A stretch of 64,000 bases of DNA from Bacteroidales bacterium (GCA_900769945.1 CAAGIO010000005.1:62001-126000); one strand, 5' to 3'. Shown: positions 1 through 8,960, counted from the stretch's first letter. A program made the numbers and translations. The notes: a model not told the origin generated them from the letters alone.

Positions 1-2
1 AT

Positions 3-599
3 GACCGTTTCCATCAGGGAGATATTATTGAGGATTATAATGAGCTGAAGCATCTTCTTGGTTTAATGGAGAGTTGCTTTCACGGCAACAGCTCTGGGCT
101 CGACCCTCTACAATGCTTCATAGGCAAACCTTTATCTATTTGTGATGATGTTGTTAATATTTTAGATAAGGACTTTATTCACAAGGATATACATGTTTTC
201 CTTATCGATACTGGCGCGAAATGCGAGACAAAGAATCTTGTCAGTTACTTCATGGAACAGCATGGTAAGGATTCTTATTGTAGGGCTTATAATGAGCTCT
301 ATGTGCCTTTGGTCAAACTGTGTATCGATAATCTCATCTCAGGTTCATTAGATGATTTCTTCAGCTCGTTAGAGCGTCTGTCGTATTATCAGACCGTGAT
401 GCTGAGCCCTATGGTGACCGATAGTATGTTGCCTCTTATGAAGATGAAACGCGCTGATGCCCACTTCCAAGTCAAGATATGCGGTTCGGGTGGCGGCGGC
501 TTCTTCCTCGGCTTCTCAGATGATAAAGACGCTACAGAGAAGTATATGAAAGACAACGGCTTCCCAATCATCTGGGTAGATGAGGAGAATCAGAAATAG
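3..599 (+). CDS. Mevalonate kinase-like GHMP kinase, 3' part
   Basis: The reading frame is open at the left edge, so only the C-terminal ~198 residues are present and the start lies outside the window. GHMP kinases phosphorylate small alcohols or acids with ATP. Two features fit a mevalonate kinase: the GNSSGLDPLQ stretch near the start, and the late glycine-rich loop KICGSGGGGFFLGF, equivalent to the GAGGGG loop of the GHMP C-terminal domain. A mevalonate role is supported by HMG-CoA reductase and a second GHMP kinase elsewhere in this window (45.8-48.1 kb). The gene converges with the LRR gene and the two 3' ends overlap by 10 bases. Another GHMP sugar or isoprenoid kinase is possible because the N-terminal half cannot be seen. 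Confidence 0.7.
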   Translation, partial: DRFHQGDIIEDYNELKHLLGLMESCFHGNSSGLDPLQCFIGKPLSICDDVVNILDKDFIHKDIHVFLIDTGAKCETKNLVSYFMEQHGKDSYCRAYNELYVPLVKLCIDNLISGSLDDFFSSLERLSYYQTVMLSPMVTDSMLPLMKMKRADAHFQVKICGSGGGGFFLGFSDDKDATEKYMKDNGFPIIWVDEENQK

Positions 600-3109
600 T
601 GAATGTTCAATTCCGGACGTCCCTTCCTTATATTTGCTATCTCCTTGCTCTTTACCCTTGAATTTATTGCCTTCACATGCTTTAGTGTGCTGATGTTTTC
701 AATAGGCATCAATGTCTTTACATTGGTGTTCGAGATGTTTATCTCCTGAAGTGAAGAACAATTAGCCAAAGCCTTGATATTCTTAATTGTTGTGTTCGAG
801 ATGTTAAGAACTCTAAGGTTTGTCTTTCCCTCAAGCGGACTCAGGTCGATGATTCGCGTATTAGAAATATTCAGTGTCTCAAGTGCTTGTAGATTTGTTA
901 TCGGCGTGAGGTCGGCTATGTCGTTTCCCGACACTTCTAATCTCTCAAGTAATCGCATATTGCTTAAAGGAGAAAGGTCGGTGATTTGGTTTTCATTGAT
1001 AATTAACGATTTGAGGAAGTCAAGCTCTGTTAATGGCTCTAAACTTGCTATATAAATCTTTGAATCAATATCAAGGTTTTCGAGGTATATCACCGCATGT
1101 AGCTGGTCGGCCTTAGGCTCTGAATCGATAGAGACGTATTGTTTGAAGACCTCCTTCCAGTTGCTGTCGAGAGTGTACCACCATTCTTTCAGTTCCTCTG
1201 TCTTGTATATCACCATCACCTTGGGTTGTGCAACCCTTAGGTCAAAAACTTGTTCTGTCCCGACCTTGCTGTTTTCGGCTCTCACTAATGTCAGCTCTGA
1301 AAGCGAACAAAGCGGAGTGAGGTCCGAAATAGGAGTGTTCTCAATGTTTATCTCCTGAAGGCTGTACAACTCGGAAAGCGGCGCAAGGCTTATCACCTTG
1401 GTGTTCTTTAAGTTAAGATACCTTAGTTTGTTTAGCCCGTGTAGAGGCGACAAATCCACAATCTTTGAGTTCTCGATGTTCAGTCGTTCCAATGCCGTGA
1501 GCCGCTCAATAGGATGCGCATCTTGGAAGAAGGTGTCAACAGTGAGCGTCTTCATGTTAATAATCTTATGTAACTCCTCTGGACTTGGGTTGATGTTAGT
1601 GTTGTTTTGTTTTGAAAACGCCTGCTGCCAATATATCGGGAGGCTGTCCCACCATTCTTGAAGTGCGTTGGTCTTGTATATTACAAGGGAGTTGTTGTTT
1701 AATTTCGTAAACGCTTCCGCCTTCTTCGAGTCTATCCCCGTGTTATCGCAATAGATTCTTACAAGTTGTTTCAAATTATTTAATGGCGTGATGTCGTCTA
1801 TTTGTGTGTTTCTGCATTGTAACTCGTTAATTTTTAATAATTTACTTACGGGTGTTATGTCGTTGACGGCGGTGTTGTCGATGATGAGGACATGCAGATT
1901 ATCTAAATTCTCTAATGTCTCGATATTGGAGATACCCGTGTTGCTGATGTTAAGGTATCTTAGCGAGTTTGGGAATGTTATTGAGTCAATGCTGCTAACC
2001 TTTGTGTCGGAGATGTCAAGATAAGTCATTGATGAACAGTTGTTTAACGAAGAGATGTCCTCAATGTCTGTGCCATGAAGCGACAGGCTTGTCAAATGGC
2101 TGTAAAGCCCTAAGATGCTGATGTCGCTGATTTTTGTCCCGCTTGCATCAAGTTCTGTGATGGCAGTGGTATATCTTAGGTTTGAAATATCCTCTATTGA
2201 TGTGTTGCTGATGTTTAATATCTTGAGTTTGTTGAGGTTACGTATAGGATAAACATCAAATATGTCTGTATTTGAGCAATTCAGGCTTTGTAAGTCATTA
2301 AGCTCATATAGTGGTTCAAGGTTGTGCATGTACGATTTGTTGCTAATGTCAACGCTTGTGGTCTTGGTGAAAGAGGAGAGTTTGTTATAGATGACGTCCA
2401 TGTCGCAAGCGATAGTGTTTTCGAAGAGGCTGTCGTTGACGACAACAATGGAGTCAAGGAAGATGTGTGCCACATATTGCATTTCGAGTGTGTCGAAGAC
2501 ATACTGTTCTTCGCCGAAATACATTTTCCAGACAGTAGGCATTCTGTTCCACCAGAGTCGGAGTTCTTCTTTTTCATTCAGTTTGGTGGAGTAGATGCTT
2601 GCTATTTTAAGGTCTTTTTTAAAGGGGTCAACATTTATCTCGATGTAACGTTTTAAGGAGTTGTTGACGGTGTCACCCATTATGTTATGGCCTGCTATCT
2701 GCCTTGTGATGGTGACTTTGAAGAAGGTGTCGCCGTCATCATTTGTTTGGGTGGTGATGTCTTCAGTATCAAAGGTGAATTTGATGTCTTTGAAGAAGAA
2801 GTCGATATCTTTTAGATAAGCCTGAACGTTTTTGTTGATATAGGTCCTGCGGTTTTCATCGAGGTCGTCTTCAATCTGCACGTCCTCGTCTCTGAAGATT
2901 TTTAAATAGCTGTCTCTGAAGATGATATCTTTCTCTTGTGCGGAGTTTTCCGGGTTCCCGATGAACGAGAATGTCTCTTCGAGATAATTCACCATTGTTT
3001 TAATCTGCTGGGTATAATCCTCGATTTCTGTTTTTGACAGCACGTTGTTTTGTGCGTTGAGGCTGCCGTAGAATAAAAGCAAAAACGTTATGGCTAAGGT
3101 TTTTTTCAT
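590..3109 (-). CDS. Secreted leucine-rich repeat protein with three repeat blocks
   Basis: This 839-residue protein has a Sec signal peptide (residues 1-20, cut near LNA-Q), so it is exported. Residues ~25-180 form a non-repeat domain. Three leucine-rich blocks follow (~260-475, 520-635, 675-835), built from internalin-type repeats of about 22 residues with LNISNTxIxDI-like cores. Each block is preceded by a WWxxxxxxWxxxF element (WW at 186, 486 and 643), and each block ends with a similar cap, so the block appears triplicated. No lipobox or T9SS tail is seen. It is the last gene of a four-gene leftward operon and overlaps the preceding gene by ATGA. LRR proteins usually bind proteins, but the ligand here is unknown. 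Confidence 0.85.
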   Translation of the reverse strand: MKKTLAITFLLLFYGSLNAQNNVLSKTEIEDYTQQIKTMVNYLEETFSFIGNPENSAQEKDIIFRDSYLKIFRDEDVQIEDDLDENRRTYINKNVQAYLKDIDFFFKDIKFTFDTEDITTQTNDDGDTFFKVTITRQIAGHNIMGDTVNNSLKRYIEINVDPFKKDLKIASIYSTKLNEKEELRLWWNRMPTVWKMYFGEEQYVFDTLEMQYVAHIFLDSIVVVNDSLFENTIACDMDVIYNKLSSFTKTTSVDISNKSYMHNLEPLYELNDLQSLNCSNTDIFDVYPIRNLNKLKILNISNTSIEDISNLRYTTAITELDASGTKISDISILGLYSHLTSLSLHGTDIEDISSLNNCSSMTYLDISDTKVSSIDSITFPNSLRYLNISNTGISNIETLENLDNLHVLIIDNTAVNDITPVSKLLKINELQCRNTQIDDITPLNNLKQLVRIYCDNTGIDSKKAEAFTKLNNNSLVIYKTNALQEWWDSLPIYWQQAFSKQNNTNINPSPEELHKIINMKTLTVDTFFQDAHPIERLTALERLNIENSKIVDLSPLHGLNKLRYLNLKNTKVISLAPLSELYSLQEINIENTPISDLTPLCSLSELTLVRAENSKVGTEQVFDLRVAQPKVMVIYKTEELKEWWYTLDSNWKEVFKQYVSIDSEPKADQLHAVIYLENLDIDSKIYIASLEPLTELDFLKSLIINENQITDLSPLSNMRLLERLEVSGNDIADLTPITNLQALETLNISNTRIIDLSPLEGKTNLRVLNISNTTIKNIKALANCSSLQEINISNTNVKTLMPIENISTLKHVKAINSRVKSKEIANIRKGRPELNIHYF

Positions 3110-3954
3110 TGTCTTGGTTGGTACAGTTTTATTAAAGAATCTTTTTCATCTTCTTTGAGGTAAACAAGATTTGAGATGAGCCAGCCTGAATTGTATCCGC
3201 TTCTGTTAAACCATGACACCTCAAAATACCAGTTTTTTATTTGGAAGATGTGGAATTTCACATTCTCTACATGGTCGAATTTCAGGTTCCCTTGTTTTAT
3301 CTCATAGAAGAATAGTGAGAGATAGTCGGGAGAGTATTCGTTAGACGAGTAATATTCAATGATTTGCGGGTCTTTGAATATTTTATAGATGTTCATAAAG
3401 TCGAGTTCATGGCTCATAGGGTGGATGAAATGTTTCTCGCGTTCGGCGAGGTCGCCTTGAGGGAAATGCTTCTGGAATTCGGAGAAGAAGACGTTGGTAA
3501 GCACCCATTTTGAGCCGAGGCCTTCCTTTTCTATCGCCATTATCATGCTGACATCCACTTCTTTACCTTTCCAGATGAACTTGGCTGACACTTCCGAGAA
3601 CCATTTGCCGCCAAGGAACTCTAAGAATTGGTTGTTGTCCTTCAACAGGTCCTCGACGAAGTAATCGCGGAGTGTGCCGTTAGTCCTCGGGTTTTCGAGG
3701 TCGAAGAGTAAGGGTAGAATGTCTTTCCTTTTGTCTAAGTTACGGTATTCGGGGTCGTCTGGGAAAATCTTGTTTCCAAAACGGTCCTCTTCGTAGTTGA
3801 AACGGCGAATAAACTGCGTCATCTGTTTAGTCATGGTGTACAGCTCGCGTTCATCTTTCTGTACATCACCTAAACTCCCAACTAATTGAGCCTTAACTTC
3901 AAAGCATAGTGCCAGTAATAGAACCGGCACTATACAGAAAAACTTTCTAATCAT
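3106..3954 (-). CDS. Secreted protein of unknown function
   Basis: The product is 282 residues with a clear signal peptide (1-23, cut after VKA), so it is probably periplasmic or outer-membrane associated. I do not recognise a named family. The mature part is mixed alpha/beta and rich in aromatic residues, with no cysteine motif or catalytic signature. It lies third in a leftward operon with 1-base (TAATG) and 4-base (ATGA) overlaps to its neighbours, implying translational coupling. Its mature part has the same general size and predicted texture as the domain preceding the LRRs in the downstream gene, which suggests, but does not prove, a shared NTF2/SnoaL-like fold. Confidence 0.75.
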   Translation of the reverse strand: MIRKFFCIVPVLLLALCFEVKAQLVGSLGDVQKDERELYTMTKQMTQFIRRFNYEEDRFGNKIFPDDPEYRNLDKRKDILPLLFDLENPRTNGTLRDYFVEDLLKDNNQFLEFLGGKWFSEVSAKFIWKGKEVDVSMIMAIEKEGLGSKWVLTNVFFSEFQKHFPQGDLAEREKHFIHPMSHELDFMNIYKIFKDPQIIEYYSSNEYSPDYLSLFFYEIKQGNLKFDHVENVKFHIFQIKNWYFEVSWFNRSGYNSGWLISNLVYLKEDEKDSLIKLYQPRQ

Positions 3955-4535
3955 TATTTTTGAGTTGTCTCTTTTACTCTCATATCACCGAGCATCACGT
4001 CCCAGAATCCGATGAGACGTCCGCCAATCTGTGTCTGCTTGCGTTTCACATACACTGTGATGTCTTTTTTCGTGGTGTCCTTATAAGCAAGCCTTCCTTC
4101 TGCGTCATATCCCTTGAAAGTCTGGAATATGGTGATGACGCCGACGTATGTTCCGTCCGGTTGACGTTGTAAGTCAGAGACATATTGGATGTCGTACCAG
4201 TCTATCTCGACCCTGTCGTAGTTAAGGCGCATAAGTCTCTCTAAGTATTGGCGCACCTTATAATAATCCACCTTTGTCTTGGCCAACGATGACACTCCTA
4301 TCTCGGCGTCAGGGGCAAACAGCTCCTCTGCACGGTCTATCACCCTGTTTGCCTCGCTCCATGGTGTGTCCTTTGAACCAATAACCTTGATGTACTTTGA
4401 TAAGTCACGTACCTTTTCAAGTGCAAGGCTGTCAATGGCTTGCTTGCGTTCTGGACTTAATTCCTCTTGTGCGAATACACTCTGTCCTGTTAGCGTGAGA
4501 AATACTAACACTATTGCAAATAATACTTTTCTCAT
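3954..4535 (-). CDS. Secreted protein of unknown function, second gene of LRR operon
   Basis: This 193-residue protein has a signal peptide (1-22, cut at VFA-Q). The mature region (about 35-190) contains a helix ending in RAEELFAPDAEIGVSS, then VRQYLERLMRL and a set of beta strands (VEIDWYDIQYVSDL, YVGVITIFQTFKG). That order resembles the N-terminal domain of the LRR protein at the end of the operon and the C-terminal part of the upstream lipoprotein. I do not recognise a curated family and assign no function. The stop codon shares one base with the next start (TAATG). The upstream lipoprotein gene ends 2 bases before this start, so the genes are very likely co-transcribed. Confidence 0.75.
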   Translation of the reverse strand: MRKVLFAIVLVFLTLTGQSVFAQEELSPERKQAIDSLALEKVRDLSKYIKVIGSKDTPWSEANRVIDRAEELFAPDAEIGVSSLAKTKVDYYKVRQYLERLMRLNYDRVEIDWYDIQYVSDLQRQPDGTYVGVITIFQTFKGYDAEGRLAYKDTTKKDITVYVKRKQTQIGGRLIGFWDVMLGDMRVKETTQK

Positions 4536-4537
4536 CT

Positions 4538-5191
4538 TTATTTCTTTATTAATTCAAGTTCGATAATCTTGTTGTTGTCGTCGTATTTTACGTTGTTCAC
4601 CTTAACATCAACTTTCTTGATGTCCTTGATGTAGTTAAGGTAGTTCTCTGCTGATGTGGGCTTGTCGTAGTCGCCGTGGTTGTTAAGAAGGATTAACACT
4701 ACTGCGTCCGGTGTGGCAAATAGCTTCAAGGCTTCTTTGATGATGTTGTTTGCGGCAGAATAGCTTGTGGCGTTCGCTATCCTTGTCAGATAGTCTGAGA
4801 TCTCCGTCTTAGGGACGTTCTGCTCTTCAGCTTCTCTCAGCCGCTGCTCCTCTTCAAGGCGTTTCTCTTCGGCTATCCTGTCACGCTCGGCTATCGCTGC
4901 CGTCACTTTTGCCTCCGCACGCTCAATCATCTCCGTCACCTCCGGATTCTTTTTCGAGAAGTCAACCTTCTTGTATTCGCCTATCCTCTCAGCCTGCTCC
5001 TCAAGCGTCCAACTTGTCTCGTCATTTAATATCGCATTGAGGTCTCTCTTCGCTTGCTCCACCAATGCCTTGTACTCTTTCTTGGTCATTTTCTTTGTGG
5101 CCCCTTGTGATGATTTGCAACTTGTTGCTCCTCCAATAGTTACAAACGCGATCATCATGATGATGAAAATGTTTTTCAATTGCTTTACCAT
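4538..5191 (-). CDS. Lipoprotein with coiled-coil, first gene of LRR operon
   Basis: The 217-residue product starts with a lipoprotein signal peptide and lipobox ending GATSC (Cys25), so it is probably anchored to a membrane by a lipid. Residues ~35-125 are highly charged and helical (EEKRLEEEQRLREAEEQ), typical of a coiled coil. Residues ~130-217 form a small globular domain with an ALKLFATPDAVVLIL segment followed by AENYLNYIKDIKKVDVKV, similar in layout to the neighbouring secreted proteins. A TACTTTTG -7 box lies ~40 bases upstream, and the gene is divergent from the radical SAM gene. Function is unknown; the operon context suggests an envelope assembly containing the LRR protein. Confidence 0.78.
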   Translation of the reverse strand: MVKQLKNIFIIMMIAFVTIGGATSCKSSQGATKKMTKKEYKALVEQAKRDLNAILNDETSWTLEEQAERIGEYKKVDFSKKNPEVTEMIERAEAKVTAAIAERDRIAEEKRLEEEQRLREAEEQNVPKTEISDYLTRIANATSYSAANNIIKEALKLFATPDAVVLILLNNHGDYDKPTSAENYLNYIKDIKKVDVKVNNVKYDDNNKIIELELIKK

Positions 5192-5229
5192 ATCAAATTT
5201 TTTTTCTTCTTAGATTTTATTTTAACTCA

Positions 5230-5237
5230 CAAAAGTA
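5230..5237 (-). promoter_or_regulatory. Putative -7 box of the LRR operon
   Basis: TACTTTTG on the minus strand matches the Bacteroidota TAnnTTTG consensus, ~40 bases upstream of the lipoprotein start at 5191. A clear -33 TTG was not identified. Confidence 0.5.
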
Positions 5238-5299
5238 ATAAAAAATATTGTAGATATAACGTTTTTTATTCAAGATTATTTTGCAATTTTGAACCCGTT

Positions 5300-6970
5300 A
5301 TGAGATATTATAATATTCCGATTTTTTTGCCCGAACTGGCGTGTCCTTTCCAATGCGTCTATTGTAACCAGTATAATATTACCGGAAAACATAAACTTCC
5401 TGATGCTCAAGAGGTTAAAAATGTCATCGACCAATATTTAGCTTCTTTCTCTTCTAAAGATAGGTTCGTGGAAGTCGCATTCTTCGGAGGCAATTTCACC
5501 GGTCTGCCAATAAAAATGCAAGACGATTTCCTGCGTGTGGTGCAGCCTTATCTCGAAAAAGGCCTCGTTGACGGAATACGGTGCAGCACACGCCCCGACT
5601 ATATCAGCTTTGACAGGGTGAAGGCTGTTAAGTCGATGGGAATGATGAATATAGAGCTCGGCGCACAGACCACGAACGACTTTATTCTTCAGAAATGTGG
5701 TCGCGGACATTCGTTCGATGACATTAGGAAAGCATCCGAGATTATCCTCGAAAATGACGTCTCCCTCGGCCTTCAGATGATGCTCGGCCTGCCTTTCGAC
5801 TCTTTCGAGGACGACTTCCAGACTGCTCGCGATATTGTCCGTCTTGGTGCAAGCGAGACACGTATCTATCCTTGTATTGTGGTGAAAGACACTGTGTTGG
5901 AACAACTTTTCTATGCGGGAGAATATAGCCCGCTTTCTTTAGAAGACGCTGTCGAACAGTCGGCCTCGCTCTTTGAGTTCTTCTCCCAAAATAATGTCAA
6001 AGTGCTGAGAATCGGCCTGCACACCTCCTCCGACCTCGACGGACAAGCATATATCGCAGGCCCTTATCATAAGAACTTTGCAGAAATGGTGCATAGCAGA
6101 ATCTGGGGCAAACGCCTCGAAAATATCCATTCCGACTCTGATACTCTTATAGTTGAAGTGCCTCACGACCAACTAAACCACGCTATTGGCTACCGCGCTG
6201 AGAATAAAACCAATCTGCTTCGTAAATATAAAAAGGTTGTCTTTAAGCCCGTCTCCCCTAAGAATAAGTTTGTCGCTATTGCTAACTCTGAGATGCCTCC
6301 TAAAGCAAAAGATTATCTTCAATCTTTATGCGACGTCGTTTGGCTCGATAACTCCAATCTCGCTTATAAGTCTATTGCCTCCCACCCTGATATTTTCTTT
6401 TTCTGTAAAGATGAAAGAGACTGTAAATCAATAGTGTGCGCTGCAAATACTCCTCCAAGGTGGATAGAACAGTTCGAAAGCCATGGCATCAAGGTCGTCG
6501 TTGGGAAGAACAGTGTCGGCAATAAATACCCTGATACCGTTCATTTTAATGCCGTTGGAATAGGTAACACCTTGATTCATAATATGAATCTCACCGACAC
6601 TTCAATCCTTAAGGCTTTTGGCGATGACTTGACAAAGATTAACGTTAGACAAGGCTATACCCGCTGTAACTTGTTGGCTCTTAATGAGAAGCATTTTATC
6701 ACCTCCGATATGGGGATTAAACGAACCCTTGAGGCTTGCGGGCTCTCGGTCTTCTTTGTTGACCCACGGCAGATTATTCTCCAAGGTCATGATTATGGTT
6801 TTTTCCCCGGCTGTTGCGGAATAATGGACGATACCGTGGTCGTATGCGGCTCACTGAAATATCTTAAGGAAGGAAGAGAACTGAAGAAATATATCAGAAT
6901 GAATAACATGAAAGTCATAGAGTTATATGATGGAGAGCTTGTTGATGTCGGAAGTGTCTTCTTTATGTGA
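5300..6970 (+). CDS. Radical SAM protein (Elp3/HemN-like) fused to a GME-fold DUF6873-like domain
   Basis: I place the start at the ATG at 5300 because the radical SAM domain begins directly after it; the longer frame adds a low-complexity extension. The 556-residue protein has the 4Fe-4S/SAM motif C15-x3-C19-x2-C22 (ACPFQCVYC), the glycine motif FFGGNFTG at 61-68, and RPDYIS at 98-103, as in Elp3-type radical SAM enzymes. From ~320 to the end the sequence resembles the clostridial DUF6873 family assigned to the guanidino-modifying-enzyme (GME) fold: SHPDI (361), VGNKYPDT (406), VRQGYTRCN (449), ITSDMGI (467) and HDYGFFPGCCG (497). The reaction is unknown. The fusion is unusual, and the next gene is a U32 RNA-hydroxylase relative, which hints at RNA or protein modification. 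Confidence 0.82.
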   Translation: MRYYNIPIFLPELACPFQCVYCNQYNITGKHKLPDAQEVKNVIDQYLASFSSKDRFVEVAFFGGNFTGLPIKMQDDFLRVVQPYLEKGLVDGIRCSTRPDYISFDRVKAVKSMGMMNIELGAQTTNDFILQKCGRGHSFDDIRKASEIILENDVSLGLQMMLGLPFDSFEDDFQTARDIVRLGASETRIYPCIVVKDTVLEQLFYAGEYSPLSLEDAVEQSASLFEFFSQNNVKVLRIGLHTSSDLDGQAYIAGPYHKNFAEMVHSRIWGKRLENIHSDSDTLIVEVPHDQLNHAIGYRAENKTNLLRKYKKVVFKPVSPKNKFVAIANSEMPPKAKDYLQSLCDVVWLDNSNLAYKSIASHPDIFFFCKDERDCKSIVCAANTPPRWIEQFESHGIKVVVGKNSVGNKYPDTVHFNAVGIGNTLIHNMNLTDTSILKAFGDDLTKINVRQGYTRCNLLALNEKHFITSDMGIKRTLEACGLSVFFVDPRQIILQGHDYGFFPGCCGIMDDTVVVCGSLKYLKEGRELKKYIRMNNMKVIELYDGELVDVGSVFFM

Positions 6971-6988
6971 CCTTTATTAATTAATATG

Positions 6989-6996
6989 TATCTTTG
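6989..6996 (+). promoter_or_regulatory. Putative -7 box of the U32 peptidase gene
   Basis: TATCTTTG matches TAnnTTTG and ends 17 bases before the GTG start at 7014, giving a short leader. It sits in the 43-base gap after the radical SAM gene, so the U32 gene can be transcribed independently. Confidence 0.55.
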
Positions 6997-7013
6997 CAAA
7001 AAAAATTTTTGTA

Positions 7014-8867
7014 GTGAAAAAGATAGAACTGCTTTCACCTGCCAAGAATCTTGAAATTGGCATTGACGCGATAAACCATGGGGCAGATGCTGTTTATATT
7101 GGCGGTCCGGGATTTGGTGCGCGAGAAAAGGCCGGCAACAGTATTCAGGATATTGAGAAGTTGTGCCGTTATGCCTCCATTTACGACGCAAAAGTTTATG
7201 TTACCCTTAATACTTTGTTGTACGACAATGAGTTAGAGCAGGCGTGCTCTATTGCTTGGGACTGCTGGAACGCCGGTGTAGATGCCCTCATAGTTCAAGA
7301 TATGGCTCTTCTGAAAATGCCTATGCCGCCTATCGCTCTTCACGCCTCGACACAATGCCATAACACTTCTGCAGAAAAGGTCAAGTTTCTTGAAGATGTG
7401 GGATTTAAACAAGTTGTTCTTGCCCGCGAATTGAGCATCAATGAGATAAAGGCAATCAGGGAGAAGACAGAGGTGGCGTTGGAGTTCTTTGTCCATGGTG
7501 CCTTGTGTGTCTCGTTCAGCGGACAGTGCTATCTTAGCAAGTTCATCGGAAATCGTTCCGCAAACCGTGGCGCATGTGCCCAGCCTTGCCGCCTGAAATG
7601 GGACCTCGAAAACGAATGGGGCGATGTGCTTGTCGGAAACCGCCATCTGCTTTCACTTAAAGACCTGAATAATTCAAGCCATATAGAGGAGCTCATCGAT
7701 GCCGGAATCACATCATTTAAAATAGAAGGACGATTGAAGGACTCTGATTATGTGAAGAATACTACCGCGTATTATCGTAAGGCTATTGATGATGTCTTAT
7801 GCCGCCGTAATGACCTGCAACGCGCCTCGCGTGGCGTCTCTACCCCTTCCTTTGTGCCCGCCCTTGAAAAATCGTTCTCACGCGGCTTCACCGACTACTT
7901 CATTCATGGCCGACAAAAAAATATCGATGCCGCCTTGACTCCTAAATCGGTGGGAGAGCATATTGGTACAGCTCGCAGGTTCGACTCAAAACGAGTGCTC
8001 GTGGACATACATTCCGAGCTGCATAACGGCGACGGACTGTGCTCCCTCGATGACCGTGGCGAACTCTGTGGCTTCAATGTCAACGGTGTAGATGGAGATC
8101 TGGTTCTCGCCTCAAACCCTCTCTCGATAGCAAGGCTCCCTAAATCGGGCAGCGTCGATCTTTACCGCAATCTTGATATTGTATGGCAAAAGGCTGTTGA
8201 AAACTCCGATGGTAAAAGAAAAATAGACATCTTGTTGACATTGAACGAGATAGAAGACGGCTTCCTGCTCAATGCATCGCTGCCTTCCGATGCTGATGCT
8301 TGCGTCTCGCTGCCTTTCCATCTTAAAAAAGAGCCAGCAAAAAATCCGGAGATGGCGATGGAAAATATCCGGAAGAAACTTTCCCAATGGGGTGACACTA
8401 AATTTACACCTATTAATATAATTATAAACCTTGATGAGGCTTATTTCCTGCCAGCTTCTGCGCTCGGTGAGATGAAACGATTGATCGCTAATGAGTTAGA
8501 GGAGCTTCTAATAGAGAAACATAGGATTGAGCGTGAGACCGCTTCTCCCGTTGAGAAGAAAGCTGATTTTATCACAAAAGATTTATCGTATCTTGATAAT
8601 GTGATAAATGAAGCAGCACGGCAATTCTATGATAATCACGGTGTTGAACATGTTGACGATGGTCTTGACAAGACAATGCCGGAGGGTGAGCTCGTGGTGA
8701 TGACAACAAAACACTGTATTCGTTTCTCAAATGGTATGTGTCTGCGACGGACCAAGGCAAAGGACGAGCCGCTGTTCATCTCAAATGAAAATGGTCGTTT
8801 CCGCTTGGATTTCGATTGTAAAAACTGCTGTATGAAGGTCGTCGCCCTGAACAACTCTTATGAATGA
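7014..8867 (+). CDS. U32 peptidase-family protein, RlhA/YdcP-like (probable RNA hydroxylase)
   Basis: This 617-residue protein starts at a GTG that gives the typical U32 N-terminus KIELLSPAKNLEIG. U32 proteins were named as collagenase-like peptidases, but characterised bacterial members (RlhA, TrhP, UbiU/V) are Fe-S proteins used in hydroxylation of RNA or ubiquinone precursors. The family signature EFFVHGALCVSFSGQC is present. Four cysteines (C165, C172, C188, C192; spacing C-x6-C-x15-C-x3-C) fit a 4Fe-4S ligand set. The length and the extra C-terminal region fit the long RlhA-like subgroup (E. coli YdcP/RlhA, 23S rRNA C2501 hydroxylation) better than the short TrhP type. Substrate is inferred only. 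Confidence 0.85.
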   Translation: MKKIELLSPAKNLEIGIDAINHGADAVYIGGPGFGAREKAGNSIQDIEKLCRYASIYDAKVYVTLNTLLYDNELEQACSIAWDCWNAGVDALIVQDMALLKMPMPPIALHASTQCHNTSAEKVKFLEDVGFKQVVLARELSINEIKAIREKTEVALEFFVHGALCVSFSGQCYLSKFIGNRSANRGACAQPCRLKWDLENEWGDVLVGNRHLLSLKDLNNSSHIEELIDAGITSFKIEGRLKDSDYVKNTTAYYRKAIDDVLCRRNDLQRASRGVSTPSFVPALEKSFSRGFTDYFIHGRQKNIDAALTPKSVGEHIGTARRFDSKRVLVDIHSELHNGDGLCSLDDRGELCGFNVNGVDGDLVLASNPLSIARLPKSGSVDLYRNLDIVWQKAVENSDGKRKIDILLTLNEIEDGFLLNASLPSDADACVSLPFHLKKEPAKNPEMAMENIRKKLSQWGDTKFTPINIIINLDEAYFLPASALGEMKRLIANELEELLIEKHRIERETASPVEKKADFITKDLSYLDNVINEAARQFYDNHGVEHVDDGLDKTMPEGELVVMTTKHCIRFSNGMCLRRTKAKDEPLFISNENGRFRLDFDCKNCCMKVVALNNSYE

Positions 8868-8914
8868 TTTTATAAAATTCTTCTTAAATTAAATTCTCCG
8901 TGATATTTTTTAGT

Positions 8915-8922
8915 TATCTTTG
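8915..8922 (+). promoter_or_regulatory. Putative -7 box of aspS
   Basis: TATCTTTG matches the Bacteroidota -7 consensus and lies 38 bases before the aspS ATG. Confidence 0.6.
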
Positions 8923-8960
8923 CAAGCAATTTTTTTTTGAATGATAAATAATTAGGATAT

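Noticed and set aside
2324..2656. Plus-strand 110-codon frame inside the LRR gene
   Set aside because: It lies fully antisense to a convincing signal-peptide and LRR protein, with no promoter and a biased, cysteine-rich composition typical of a shadow frame.
5180..5299. Upstream 40-codon extension of the radical SAM gene
   Set aside because: The extension is low-complexity, contains the divergent promoter, and the domain begins at the ATG at 5300.
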